From Neurospora tetraspora (taxonomy: Eukaryota; Ascomycota; Sordariomycetes; Sordariales; Sordariaceae): 64,000 nt of DNA. The stretch's first letter is position 1, and every line of letters begins with the position of its first letter. Below the pieces are notes generated by a model. The model saw only the letters and a list, made by a program, of their open reading frames with translations. It ran no database searches and was not told the origin of the DNA. Location of the stretch: contig NW_026944384.1 in assembly GCF_033439725.1 (NCBI RefSeq), forward strand, positions 5,890,001-5,954,000, in the 5' to 3' direction. The position numbers were made by a program, and so were the translations under genes. Below are positions 44,963 to 55,540 of the stretch, in pieces.

Positions 44963-45380
44963 GGCATGAGACGTGCCACATCGGTGAATCTAGCGTACAA
45001 AAATAGGAGCATTGCCCTGGCGCGCCCCTGTGGCGCCCAGTGCCTTAACTGTCCACCAAAACCATTAATCCGAGGGCAACCCGAGGCCTATTACCAGTGC
45101 AAATCACGTGTTGCCCATAGTATAAACGCGGCCCAACACCTCCAATCGAATCGCCCAGTTGTTACGATGCACCAGCTCACGTAGTTCCGTATCGCGTAGT
45201 TGGGTACAAATGAATAAATAACTAAAGCTAAAGAACAGAAGAGGGAGAGATTGAGAGCTGGGCTCTAGAGTGCATTCTTATATGGGATGAGCCCAGATTC
45301 TGCCAGCCTCTACCGTCTTCCTGATGGGACAAGTGGCGACTGCAGTACCCATGTCAGGGTTGCGGGATCCCCATCGTCAC
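44963..45380. other. Intergenic, nothing recognised
   Basis: Between the HET-ankyrin stop and the left edge of the duplicated DUF3435 segment. A GGGCATGAGACG fragment just after the stop resembles the next ankyrin unit, so the array may once have run further. Confidence 0.4.
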
Positions 45381-46290
45381 AAGAATAAGCAGAACATCGT
45401 CTCTTGTGGCTTCGGTTTTCTCAAATGTTTGTTTGCATGTGAGGTTGAACTGTTGGGCAAGAGTTGATTGGATCCACTGTGAGAAGAAATGTCAGTACAC
45501 AGTATCGGTATGGGTAAGGAGGGAATCTACCTGGATAACCTCTCCACGGGCCTTCCCACGGTTGCCAAGCAATGTCCATTGTTCGGAATCTTCGTCTGAA
45601 TCTTCATTTGAATCTTGATCCCTTCTCTTCGCGAGCACTACAGCATCAGCTGGAGCTACTATTGTTGAAGCAGACTACCGTCTCGGCAATCGATCCACAC
45701 ATGGACCTCAGTCATGTATATATATATCGAGGGTCTCCCTCTCATCATGCACCTACTCTCCTTTAGCTCTTCAGTCAATCAATCAAGGAATTCTCTTGCC
45801 GATCCTCTGCCCCAAATTCCCTGTGCCCACTCATGTGCTCCAACAACTATATGCTTCCATACAGCAATAATAGTCACTACTGATTGAACTGTTGGTACCT
45901 GCTTCCGTTCCTCGGTCCCGTCTATACACAGACGCCTGCATCTTGCATAGCGTGTATAGTCGGCCAGAAAGCTCTTGCAGATAGCAATGGACTTTTTCTT
46001 GTTTTGGCACATGCCAAACCAAACCTTATCAGCCTCTTTTTGTGTTAATTGTAACACATCTGTGACAAATCTAGAAAGCGTTAGTACGCAATATTAAAGA
46101 AAACAGCAAAATGATAAGGTACATACTTATTCCATAGACGCCACGCGCGTTCTCGCTGGGCTTTGGTCTTCTTACAAAGCGAACGCTCATGTGTTGTTAC
46201 CGTAAATTCGTCGACGTCGGCAAATGCTCTTCTTTTTCGTTCTTCGACGTCGCGTTCAGTCGGCGGTATCGGCGGTTTTCGTAGCTCCAT
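45381..46290 (-). pseudogene. DUF3435 recombinase gene, truncated second copy
   Basis: A near copy of 39054-38333: ATG 46290, exon 1 to RAFADVDEFTVTTHERSLCK, the same intron, exon 2 with KEADKVWFGMCQNKKKS, and the start of exon 3. It stops at 45381, after about a third of the gene, where unrelated sequence begins. Exon 2 is interrupted by a 183 bp solo LTR (45663-45845). The catalytic Arg, Tyr and the zinc fingers are absent. It records a duplication of the element's captain end. Confidence 0.88.
45663..45845. mobile_element. Solo LTR, Copia-like (183 bp)
   Basis: Starts TGTTGAAGCA and ends TGCTCCAACA, inverted TGTTG...CAACA termini, with a perfect 5 bp target duplication ACTAT at 45658-45662 and 45846-45850. 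A TATATATATA box lies at about 45718-45728. The empty site is seen in copy 1 of the duplication (about 38620-38630), which proves the insertion. Confidence 0.95.
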
Positions 46291-46632
46291 CCCTTCCGTA
46301 TTGCATATGGATGGAGTGCGATCGGCACCGTGAGACTCAAACAATACCCTCTCAAGCTGCACTGGCTTACGAGCTCAGCATGTTTTGGAGGAGAAATCCA
46401 TTAGAAAACTCGGAAGGAGGGTTTCATATGAAAACCAACGCAACCCTCGCAATGTAGGGGCCGTAATTCATGCGGTAGAATCAACTGGGAAGAATTGATA
46501 TACAATGAATGCAATGAGAATGGGACAGAAGTGTGCTTGTTTGGTTCAGTCGGGAATCTGAGGGTAAAGACGCAATATATATCTTGAGGCTCTTCTGACT
46601 CGCCTGAAGGGATATACGTACGAAAACTGTTC

Positions 46633-46712
46633 ACCAAAGCCAACCACACTTCCCAAAAGCCAACCGCACTTCCCAAAAGCTAAACACACCTCTCACAAGC
46701 CAACCACACCTC
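46633..46712. repeat. 20 bp tandem repeat (second copy)
   Basis: Four diverged units of AAAAGCCAACCACACTTCCC type in the region upstream of the truncated DUF3435 gene, matching 39401-39460. Confidence 0.8.
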
Positions 46713-46936
46713 CCAGTTAGAAGTACTAAGTATATGGAGTAGGTGTCAGGGGTAAATGGCAGGGGTAAGTACCTTGTGTAGTGTATGCCTAGCCCACTCA
46801 GCTGGGCTTGGCGTAGGTGGAACGGTGCACTCGACGGCGAAGGCAATGGGAAAACGGTTCTAGAAACGGGGGCGGCGTTTTTAGCTGAGTCATCAGCTGA
46901 GTCATCCAAACCCCTGTCGAAATCTACAAAAAATGG

Positions 46937-46978
46937 CTCCCATAGATAAGCCACCGATTAGTGGCTTATCTATGGGAG
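46937..46978. repeat. 17-8-17 inverted repeat at element/5S junction
   Basis: CTCCCATAGATAAGCCA (46937-46953), spacer CCGATTAG (46954-46961), TGGCTTATCTATGGGAG (46962-46978): a perfect 17 bp inverted repeat around an 8 bp spacer. The right arm is the end of the 5S fragment (nt 44-60), and the left arm is the inverted sequence at the tip of the element. Tyrosine recombinase core sites have the same geometry. Confidence 0.9.
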
Positions 46979-47021
46979 AGCGTACGGGATCCCGAGTTTT
47001 CCACTATCTATGGCCGTATGT
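46962..47021 (-). rRNA. 5S rRNA 5' half (nt 1-60), split gene
   Basis: The minus strand from 47021 reads ACATACGGCC and follows 5S rRNA exactly to nt 60 (ATAGATAAGCCA), with a few changes near nt 8-17. Nt 61-119 are absent: the sequence continues into the DUF3435-bearing segment. The truncated gene cannot make 5S rRNA. The missing half was not found elsewhere in the window except as part of whole 5S copies. Confidence 0.9.
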
Positions 47022-47489
47022 GCTAGTGGTAGTCAAACAAGCAGCTTATAGGTAGGTGATGGTTCTTGTTGGCTACGTGCTTAGGTGGTACTTGCCGTTG
47101 CATTTTCCATGTCGATGCTACCCCTCATTGCGGACTCACTTTTCAGGTAGCAACGACAGACCTTGGTCGTCGTTCGTGTCGAGGTCCAAGGTGAATCGAA
47201 CTTTCTATCTTGGATTATTTCTTTCTTGCTTTGATTTCTCGAGAATTTAGGAAAGTGCGGCCGACTTGTTGCGCGCACAAGCTCGAGCAGCCGGACTGGA
47301 GATTCACGTCGAACCAGGTGGTACAAAACCGATCAGACAATCACCTCAACAACACAACCGCTACATAGAACTATCACAGCCATCTTCCTCCGCGGCTCTC
47401 TCCTTCCTTTGTGGTTCTCTTCTGTCATTCTCTTCCGCCATATCGAGCCTTGCTCTGAGCCATTGTGCCTGTCGGCGCCTGCTCTCGAG
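47022..47489. other. Intergenic, nothing recognised
   Basis: Flank outside the split 5S gene, leading to the HET relic. No feature is supported. Confidence 0.4.
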
Positions 47490-49782
47490 ATGAACGATAT
47501 CGAATCCCTCAAAGATCTTCACCCGAGGGGAACCGCATCCCGGAAACCGACTATGTGGCTGGCCATGTTCTGTGTGAGCGCTGCTCTCGGATCCGCGACA
47601 AGTCCGCCATGCTCAGAACTCTCCGCGGCGATTATACCAAGCCGGAGGTGTTCTTTCATAGCCAGAATTTACGGCAACTCTTGGAGTCTAGTGCTGCTGG
47701 ATGTCATCTTTGTGCGATAATGTCTCAAAACATTGACCTCGGACGAGTTGAAGGCCACCCAGATGGTGGTATTGTTGCCAAATGTTGGAGTATGCCTCTC
47801 CAATACACTTCTTCCAAAGTCTTTTGGATCACACTCCGGCAATTAAACCAAAATGGGCAGGCAGTAATTCACACAGAAAGCGACTATTCTCGTATAGAGG
47901 AATTACTGGCGGCTTGTGATTACGATATGTTGACTTACTCTCACGACATAGGCCAGGCGGTAATTAGTGAGATTGATGGTACGACTCCCCCCCTCTCTCC
48001 CCTTTCGATCATTCCCCTGGTTTGGTTGAGACCCATAACTGATCAGATGCGGAACGGAATCAGATCAAGACATTCTCTTCTCCCGTCCGACGACGAGCTC
48101 CGGGCGACTTCTACCTACATCAACTGGCTCACCCGAAATGATGGATGTGGTGAGATCCTGGCTGCATCGATGCATTCATGATCACCCTCAATGCTATCCC
48201 CTGAATTCCTCAGCGGCAGGCTCAAAACCTGGTAGCATGAGCCTGCCTACCCGACTTATTGACATTGGCGAGGAGTTCGGATATTTGAGGCCTCGTCTTG
48301 TGCTTCCATCTACCTCAGCAACCTTGGAAAAGATTCAGTACCTTACCCTTAGCCACGCGTGGTCCGTAACCGTTAATGAATCCCGCTTGAAGCTTTCAAC
48401 GAATAATATCGAAGATCTCCAAGTTGATATACCGTTGGAAAAATTGTCTCAGACATTCAGGGATGCGATGGAAGTCACCCAACAACTTGGCTACAGGTAC
48501 ATATGGATTGATTCTCTGTATTATTCAGGACTCTACTGAAGACTGGGAGAAAGAGTCAGCCACTATGTGCGATGTCTATGGGAGATCCATTCTTACTATC
48601 GCAGCTTTAGGGATGGACGGGCTGGATGGCTGTTTTAGACGCAGGAATCCTCTCTTGGTTACCCCGTGCTATTTAGGTGAGCTCCAAAAAGGCATATACG
48701 CCTATCCGACTGTTCACAGCAACCGTGTGCGCCTTATGGAATCTCTCACGCAAGAAGGGGCGCGCCTTCCCTCACGTGGCTGGTTCCTTCAAGAGAGGCT
48801 TCTCTCACCCCGGACTCTTTATTTGGGCGCTCCCGAGCTATACTGGGAATGCTCAAGCCTGACTCGGTGTGAGAGCATTCCGGAATTCAATAAGGCCATA
48901 GCCATTCTTAGCCACTCCTAGCTTTCCCAAGAGAAAGTTAGATTTCACGCGCTTTGCCGCTTGTCTCTCAACGATGTAACAATTGACCTGACAAGTACCT
49001 GGGACGAAGTCCGAGTCAACCATAAGAAAACAGAGTTGTTATATGACTGGGCGGAAATTCTGAGGGCCTATTCCGCAAGTCACCTAACCTACACAAAGGA
49101 TCGACTTATAGCTTTTTCAGGCATTATCGAGGCTATTCAAAAGGGAACCAGTTGGACGCCTATTGCTGGAACTTGGAAGGAGCTCTGGCCTTTAGATTTG
49201 TTGTGGTTCTTTCATGAGTCTGATTGGAGAATGCCCAGCGGATTAAAGACCCCTTCATGGTCATGGCTTACAATTGAAGGGCCAAAGAGCTTCCCTGCTA
49301 TCAGGATTAGTTCTTGGTTAAACTACCGTCTAGCACACGTTATCGACTCAACAACACAGCCCGTTACCATGAGCAAGCATCATATAGGGGAAGTGGAGAA
49401 AGAGACTACGATTACATTAAAAGGCTACGTGAGAAGGGCAGTGCGGGTTGATGGTAGGATTAAGGAAAAGGGACCTTTCCATTCGGGGGGATCAGTACAT
49501 TTTAGCGAGGCCACTTCACCCTTGATATATTGGGACGATCCGCCCGCAGATGGGGATGCTTTTCTTTTCCTGCTGATCATGTCCTACGAACACCGTTTCA
49601 GTAGTTACACTCATTACTATGGGTTGATATTGAGCTTCGCGCACTGCGGGGAAAACGATGGAAAAACATGCGATCATTACAGACGAGTGGGCATGTTCCG
49701 GGAAACCTTTCGCATGCCACAAAATGAAGGAGGTACAAGATTTGATGAAGGGGCACAAAAAGAAGTTGTGACCATATGTTGA
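47490..49782 (+). pseudogene. HET-domain gene with frameshifts and a stop
   Basis: HET-protein landmarks appear in order but in different frames: VLCERCSRIRDKS and a GCHLCAIM segment (47540-47720), RSWLHRCIHDHPQC (about 48150), a LTLSHAWSVT segment, GYRYIWIDSL (48490-48520), a WEKESATMCDVYGRSILTIA segment, RGWFLQERLLSPRTLYLGAP and CSSL (48780-48860), then after TAG 48919-48921 in the same frame DRLIAFSGIIEA and APSWSW-like TPSWSWLTIEG to a natural stop. Lesions: a frame change near 47523, one near 48125, a 2 bp deletion at about 48516 (SLCIIQDS lost) and the TAG. It is a dead allorecognition-type gene next to the split 5S. Confidence 0.88.
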
Positions 49783-50206
49783 CTAGATTGTTGAGATCAA
49801 CAAGGCTCGATGACTAGTTGTTACCCTTCTCAAGAATGAAACATCACACCTTTTGGATTCTTGCCATAGGAGTGGCTGATTCTGTTTTCAGTTGTATGTG
49901 CGGTGCTAAGGCTTGGCCCAGAAAAATGTTGAGGCGGATCAGGCACGCAGGCTGAGCGAATGTGGAAGTACCAAGATGGCAAGTGCTCTCCTTCGCGACT
50001 TCCTTCCGCGGACACTGGGCGATCTTGAGATATCCGTGCGCACAAAACGTTTTTCAACCTCAAGAAATCTCTTCTTCATTGATCATCACCCCTCATTCCT
50101 CTTGTTCATCGTATGCTTTTATAATATCTGAGCGGTGTTGCTGGCTTCGTTCTTTTCTGCAACCTCCATCAACGGATGTCAGCACGCATCCGAGATCTGT
50201 AACACC
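49783..50206. other. Intergenic, promoter of coiled-coil gene
   Basis: No gene is supported. A C/T-rich tract close to 50130-50200 is likely the 5' leader of the next gene. Confidence 0.4.
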
Positions 50207-51571
50207 ATGTCAACCATGCTGCGCTCCAAAACTGCCCCAGACACAGTCGTCATGGGGCCACCACCCCAAAAGCGCCGACCGAAAGAGCCCTTGCCCAATA
50301 ATACGAAGCGGCAGCAACGTACTTCTCCCAGGCTAGCTAACATCAGCGTAACCGACGATGCTTCGTCCTCGCGCCCCTCCGCTCCTCAGCCAAAACCAGC
50401 CCAGTCCTTCAAGGAGCGCCTCTTTGCCCGTCCACAGAAGAAACGAGAGCCGACACCAGAGCCTGCAAAGATCGCGCTTCACTCCCTGCCTCAAACCACC
50501 ATTGCCCCCTTCTTCAAGAAGATCCAAGCCGCCTTTGGAGAAGAAACCCAGCCTCCAAAACATAAACAGAGGCAGAAACAACAAGAGAAAGAACAAGAGG
50601 CTGTCCACATTTCCGCCCTTCCTCTCAAACGCCAGCCAACAGTCCAAACCCGCAAAAGAAAACGTGACTCCCCTGCTAAAGAAGACGCCCTCTCCTCCGA
50701 AACTGAAGAGATGCTCGCCGAGCTCCGAGGTACGTAACCATCCACTTTCCACCCCTTCATCAGATCAAAACCAAAACCAAAACCACTAACACCCCTTTCC
50801 CCACAGCCCACTACCTAACATCCGCCACCACCCTCCACTCGCACGCCCTCACCTCCCTCGTCAAAGCGCACTCCCTCCTCATCCAAAAGCTCGACGACGG
50901 CATCGCCTCCTCCGATGAGGACTTCCTCCAGCGCGCCGAGAAGCGCGCCCGTAAGCTCTCGCTACCGCTGTCCGAGTTCGCCATCCGCTCTGACCAGCGC
51001 GGGAGTGATGGCGTGTTGAGGAGTGAGAAGCATGTGGTTAGGGAGTTGGTGAAGGGGGTTGAGAAGAAGCTGGGGGAGGCGGAGAGGGAGATGGAGGGGT
51101 TGTGGAGGGAGTGGGTGGAGAGTGAGAGGGGGTTGGAGAGGGTTTGGGAGGAGGTTTGGGGGGAGGTTGAGGAGCTGGGTAAGGGGAGGGGTGGAGAGGA
51201 GGGGGGTGATGAGAAGGGAAGGGCAACTAGAGGGGAGTTGGGTTTTGGGGCGGAGGATGGTGAGGGTGAAAATGTTCTTGAGGCGAGCGGAGACGCTGAA
51301 AAGGCACTCGAAGCTGAAAAGAACGATGAGCGGGATGTGTTGAGCAAGTATGAGGAGGCTATCGAAGAGGAGATTGAGAAGGCGGAGGAAGAAGTGACGA
51401 AGTTGACCAACTTGACTTATCAGATGATGAAGGATCTTGAGAAGGTAAGTTGCGTGTCGCTTCTCCCAAATCTTCTCCGCGACAGATAATACTAACCTGC
51501 TTGTTTAGGACTATCAGAAGGCGATCATCCCGGATTTGCACCTCTTCTACACCTCGATTGAGGATGTTTGA
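50207..51571 (+). CDS. Nuclear-type coiled-coil protein, unknown function
   Basis: Three exons: 50207-50729, 50807-51444, 51509-51571 (donors GTACGT and GTAAGT, acceptors CACAG and TTTAG); phases agree, 407 aa. The N-terminal 170 residues are basic, Pro/Lys-rich and disordered, with likely nuclear signals (PPPQKRRPKEP; KRKRDSPAKE). Exon 2 starts with a helical segment (AHYLTSATTLHSHALTSLVKAHSLL) and is then dominated by Glu/Arg heptad-like coiled coil (ELVKGVEKKLGEAEREME onward). The last exon encodes DYQKAIIPDLHLFYTSIEDV. The layout resembles kinetochore or chromatin structural proteins, but I recognise no specific family. The sense strand of 51030-51260 is very G-rich, unlike the flanks. 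Confidence 0.75.
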
Positions 51572-52175
51572 TGGGAATATTGACTTGAAGGAACTTCAAC
51601 AGAAAAGAAATTAAGTGACTAGATGTTTCGAACTTCAAACAAAATTACACTTTCCACCCCAAACAAAATTACACTTTCCACCGGGGGTATTGTGTGAGTA
51701 CAGTTACCAAGAACTTGGCTACGTGAGTGTAAACATCACGCTATGGTGATGTCGTGGCTCAAGTAGATTTTGGGCAGCCTTAACTCGTAACGAGCCATCA
51801 AAAGCAATGAACATCAACTGTCTTCCAGCGGCTGAACTGTGTGAGTAGGTAGTGGGAGTAAAAGATGGCAACATGACACCAACCAGAGTCGTTCTCGTAC
51901 ACCTCTTTGTTAGAGTTTGTGATGGCCACATAGCTTCGACTCTTTCCATCTCTGCGGACTCTCTCGGTTAAGCTGTTTCGTCCTCGTTGAAAACGTTGAC
52001 ATCACAGACAATCCCAGACCCCCTCACCAAGGTCAAGCTTACTCCGCAGTCGATTGTCCAAAAGCTTTGATCGCCATAGACATCATCACATGTCACGGTC
52101 ACTTGACAGTTTTTTTTTTTTTTTTTTTTTTTTTTGCCTCATTCCCTCTTTACAGTATGAAGCAAAACAAAGAGG

Positions 52176-52222
<47 letters not shown>

Positions 52223-55200
52223 TTTACGCTGTACTTACGATAAGAATCGCACGATTGTCATCTTTATGTCCGCTTCATGGCATGGGATGATGGCCTTCCG
52301 GGCCTTCCGGGGCTGTGGTGGAGGAAAGGGTAAAGTGGCGGTGATGTTGCGGTGTGTCGACCGTACGAGTCAAGGTGATGGAGCAAGCAATTCCGAACGT
52401 AGAGCAAGATGTCAAGAACGCCACTATGTACATACTCTCTTAGAGAAGAGAAAGCTTGTATGGTGGATTGATAGGCGGTATCATCTGTCAGTATGGTTCA
52501 ACGTCAAATGTTCATGAAACAGTCAGTCAACAAGCGATTCGCATCTATATACGTTTGATGCTCGGGTCTTTTACCTAACAATTCAAACGGTTCATCCACC
52601 TCCGGCCAGGTGTTCGCGTTTCTTTTCTCATCCGTCAAAATGAGGTTTACCATTACTGGGCGAATTATCTCCATTGTACGGTGTCGAAAAAACGTGGTAT
52701 GTTAGTTAGGATGAGGTCCTCCTTGAGGGGCATCGATAGCTCCATCACCGATGTGAACGCGCGGCTTAAACGGCTCAAACTCCGTCACCATCTGACGATG
52801 TCTCGTCGACGTTCGAGTCAACGACCCGAAAACCGAACGTGAATGCAGTCCATGATGTATACAAATCAGCCATCAAGTGCCGGTGGTCCCTGATTCCATG
52901 GGTTGGAACCACGGCAAGGACCGAATTTAGGGGTCGGCCACCCTGACGTGACGAGGGTCACTACCAGTAATTACCGTTAGTGAATGGAAAAACATCGAAT
53001 GGCTTACCGCGCCAAGCGGTCTTATCGATAGACTTATATAAGCTTCTGGTGAGAGCTGGCTGCCCGCAGTACCGAGGCCTATCAGAAAGTCGAGGGTGCA
53101 CGGACTAGTGCACGGCCCCCTGACGTTCGGTAAGTATGGTAAACGGTCAGGAATTGAAAAATTGGAATATTTACCGTAAAAGCCGACCCCTAGGACCGAT
53201 GTGGTTGTAAGTGGAACTGTCAAGAGTGACAGGTTGACAGGTGCTCCACAGATGGATATCGAGGAGCCTCATTCCGTTCCCTTCTTCATCAATATGGTTT
53301 TCAGTGCGCCATCCTCCGTCGTGAATGGTGATTCCTTGGGAGAAGATGGCTTTTCTGACGCCTGGTCGTCTTGAGCAGGGACCAGTGACATCAAAAAGCA
53401 TCACAGAGATTCACGCCTGCTTGTCTTTCTCTTTGTGTCAGTTTGTGTGCTTTGAGAAAGATCAATATCCAAAAAGGTAACGAAAGGATTCAAAGTGGCT
53501 GGTGGTTTTGTTGAAGTGGATGACCTCAGGATACACGTGGAAGGACAAGCCGAGAGTTCCGCGGACGGCCGTGGCCGGTGTGTTGAACCGTCTCTCAGCG
53601 GCAAACAACGGTCCAAAAGGTCGTATTGTTGAGGATGCAAAGCCTATCCCTTTTCGTTCGTATCAGACAAGGTGCGGTCCGAAGCGAGGCTGTGATGTGC
53701 GTACAAAGTTCCCGATATATGAGTGGCTGATAAGGATTGATAAAGGGCGCCGGGATCGGAATTGGTGTCCGGCTTACACGGCGCAGGACAAACAGGCTGG
53801 GCAAGGAGCCGAATGAAGCAAAGGACTTCCCGGAGGGTTTCAAAAATACGAATCAAAGTGAAAAAGGATGCTCAAAAGGCAGAGAGTGGCTGATTTCCAA
53901 GTATGTAATGATGCTGATGGGTTTCCGTGATCTTGGACGCACGGCTTACCTGCATGGAACAATAAAGTTGATTCCAAGAAGCTTCGACTGGCTTAACTTT
54001 GATAGGCAAGTCGATGACTCTGCGTTAGCACATTGAGCCAAAAAGTTTATTTGGAATGTGTCTGGGCTCTCGCAAGATTTGGAATTATCGAGATCCCAAG
54101 ATCTTGTGTCTGATTGAGGCTATGACTCTGAAGTGAGGCGTTCAGGATGAACATCAAAGATCAGCAAGCAACTCGCTTGTCCCAACTGGAACTGGTCTGT
54201 TTCCAGCAAGACCATCCACTTTCCAGTCCCCGGAAACATGACTGTCAGAAAGAAAGAGAGTGACTCAAACTGCACAGCTTACCGCCTCGAAACACGCAGG
54301 ACATGGAGAAACTCCCATTCGCGATCCATCGAGATGATTGTAGCTCAGCCGGGCCATCCGTAAGCTGTGACAATGTGTACGTAGAGGTACCTAGCGCACC
54401 AAGCGCACCAGTGACAGACTGACAGATGAGATGCGATTCACGGATTGCCCACGTGTTGCAAAAAGTTGTTGACCAGCTAACCGGATCAAGCTTGGTGCTG
54501 GTATCCAATGGTCTGGACAGCTCTGGTGTTGAATTGCTTTCCTTTCGCTTGTGGTCTTGGAAGCATTCCGTCGCGGCTGTGAAACCAGGGGACTGGTTGT
54601 TGTGTCGGGCCCGCGGGCGACGTGTGGGAGAAAGTGGACTTGAAGCGAAGCCTCACCAAACAACGGCGAAGTCAAGACCGACGACGGACTGACCGCCTCG
54701 CGAAGCCAATCCAGCCAATTGGCACTGCCAAGCCAGCCAATTAGACACGGGTGTCGTCAGCGTTGCCGGAATGGAACCTTGATGGCCCAAGCTTCCTCTT
54801 GTTGAGGCTTTGAGCAGCTGGGCCGCCCCCTGTCGAAGCTTGTCCAGGGCGTCGCACTTTCCCCAAGAATTCCCCACTGTCTCAGGAACAGGCAGCTCGC
54901 AGGCTCGGCAGGCAACTGGCAAGCAAGGTGCGAATCTGGCTTTGGATCGTTGAGATCTTGTGACTTGGGAAGCACGGACCCCATCTGGGGTGTCCGTCGT
55001 GGCTGTATGGGGAAAGGGTGGGTTCGGGATGCTTGGCTTACCGCTTAACGCAGGCCGACGCCAGCGGGGTGGGTAACGGGGGGCACCAGAAAGGTCCGTG
55101 CATACTCCACTTTTCTTAAGCCGAAAGTACCAAATGTATACCCCGATGTAAATTACGTATCTTGTGTAATTACCGTAATCATAGAAGACATATGATTGAC

Positions 55201-55257
55201 ATATGATAAAATATTCATACGCGGGGGGCTCTCACCGGCCCCCTGCACCCCCCGGAG
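51572..55257. other. Long intergenic stretch
   Basis: About 3.7 kb with no supported gene. A 26 bp segment (AAACAAAATTACACTTTCCACC core) is duplicated in tandem at about 51635-51682. The poly-T tracts at 52110 and 52178 are listed separately. Open stretches at 53.5-54.0 and 54.4-54.9 kb lack start context or recognisable domains. Confidence 0.4.
52110..52221. repeat. Two long poly-T tracts
   Basis: 26 T at 52110-52135 and 44 T at 52178-52221, 42 bp apart. They could be the poly-A tails of minus-strand retrotransposed sequences, or simple homopolymer expansion. The exact lengths are prone to sequencing error. Confidence 0.9.
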
Positions 55258-55289
55258 CTAACCCTAACCCTAACTAACCCTAACACTAA
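55258..55289. repeat. Interstitial telomere-like tract
   Basis: CTAACCCTAACCCTAACTAACCCTAACACTAA: about four and a half imperfect CCCTAA units, the complement of the fungal telomere repeat TTAGGG. It sits beside a GC-rich segment with inverted halves (GGGGGGCTCTC ... GGCCCCCTGC). Confidence 0.85.
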
Positions 55290-55411
55290 TATGTAATTTA
55301 CTGAAATGCGGCTATCAACGGCGCGTTCGCGGGGAGAAGATACAAAAAGGAACTTATCACGTGACAAGACCCTCATTTTGTGATGCCCCCCGTTACAGTA
55401 GCCACGCCAGC

Positions 55412-55463
55412 GACCGAGCCGGATAAATCGACTGTGTGCCCAGATATTTCGGCGGTGTGGGGC
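55412..55463. repeat. Inverted repeat, left copy (about 45 bp)
   Basis: GATAAATCGACTGTGTGCCC and the following AGATATTTCGGCGGT are the reverse complement of 55987-56035. The two copies face each other across about 520 bp and could be terminal repeats of a small element or a fold-back duplication. Confidence 0.7.
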
Positions 55464-55540
55464 CATACAAACTAATAGCCAGGGTTAAGCCAAGAAGCCA
55501 AGACCCCAGGCTTGGCATCAACTTCGCGCGCCGGCAACCA

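Larger units (their letters stand above)
45381..46978. repeat. Segmental duplication, copy 2
   Basis: Direct-orientation partner of 38333-39707, about 7 kb away, extended by the inserted solo LTR. On the right both copies end at the 5S-derived inverted repeat. Confidence 0.9.

Noticed and set aside
48900-48960. An intron around the TAG of the HET gene at 47.5-49.8 kb
   Set aside because: No GT...AG pair with a branch site brackets the codon; the frame is continuous on both sides, and other frameshifts show the gene is dead.
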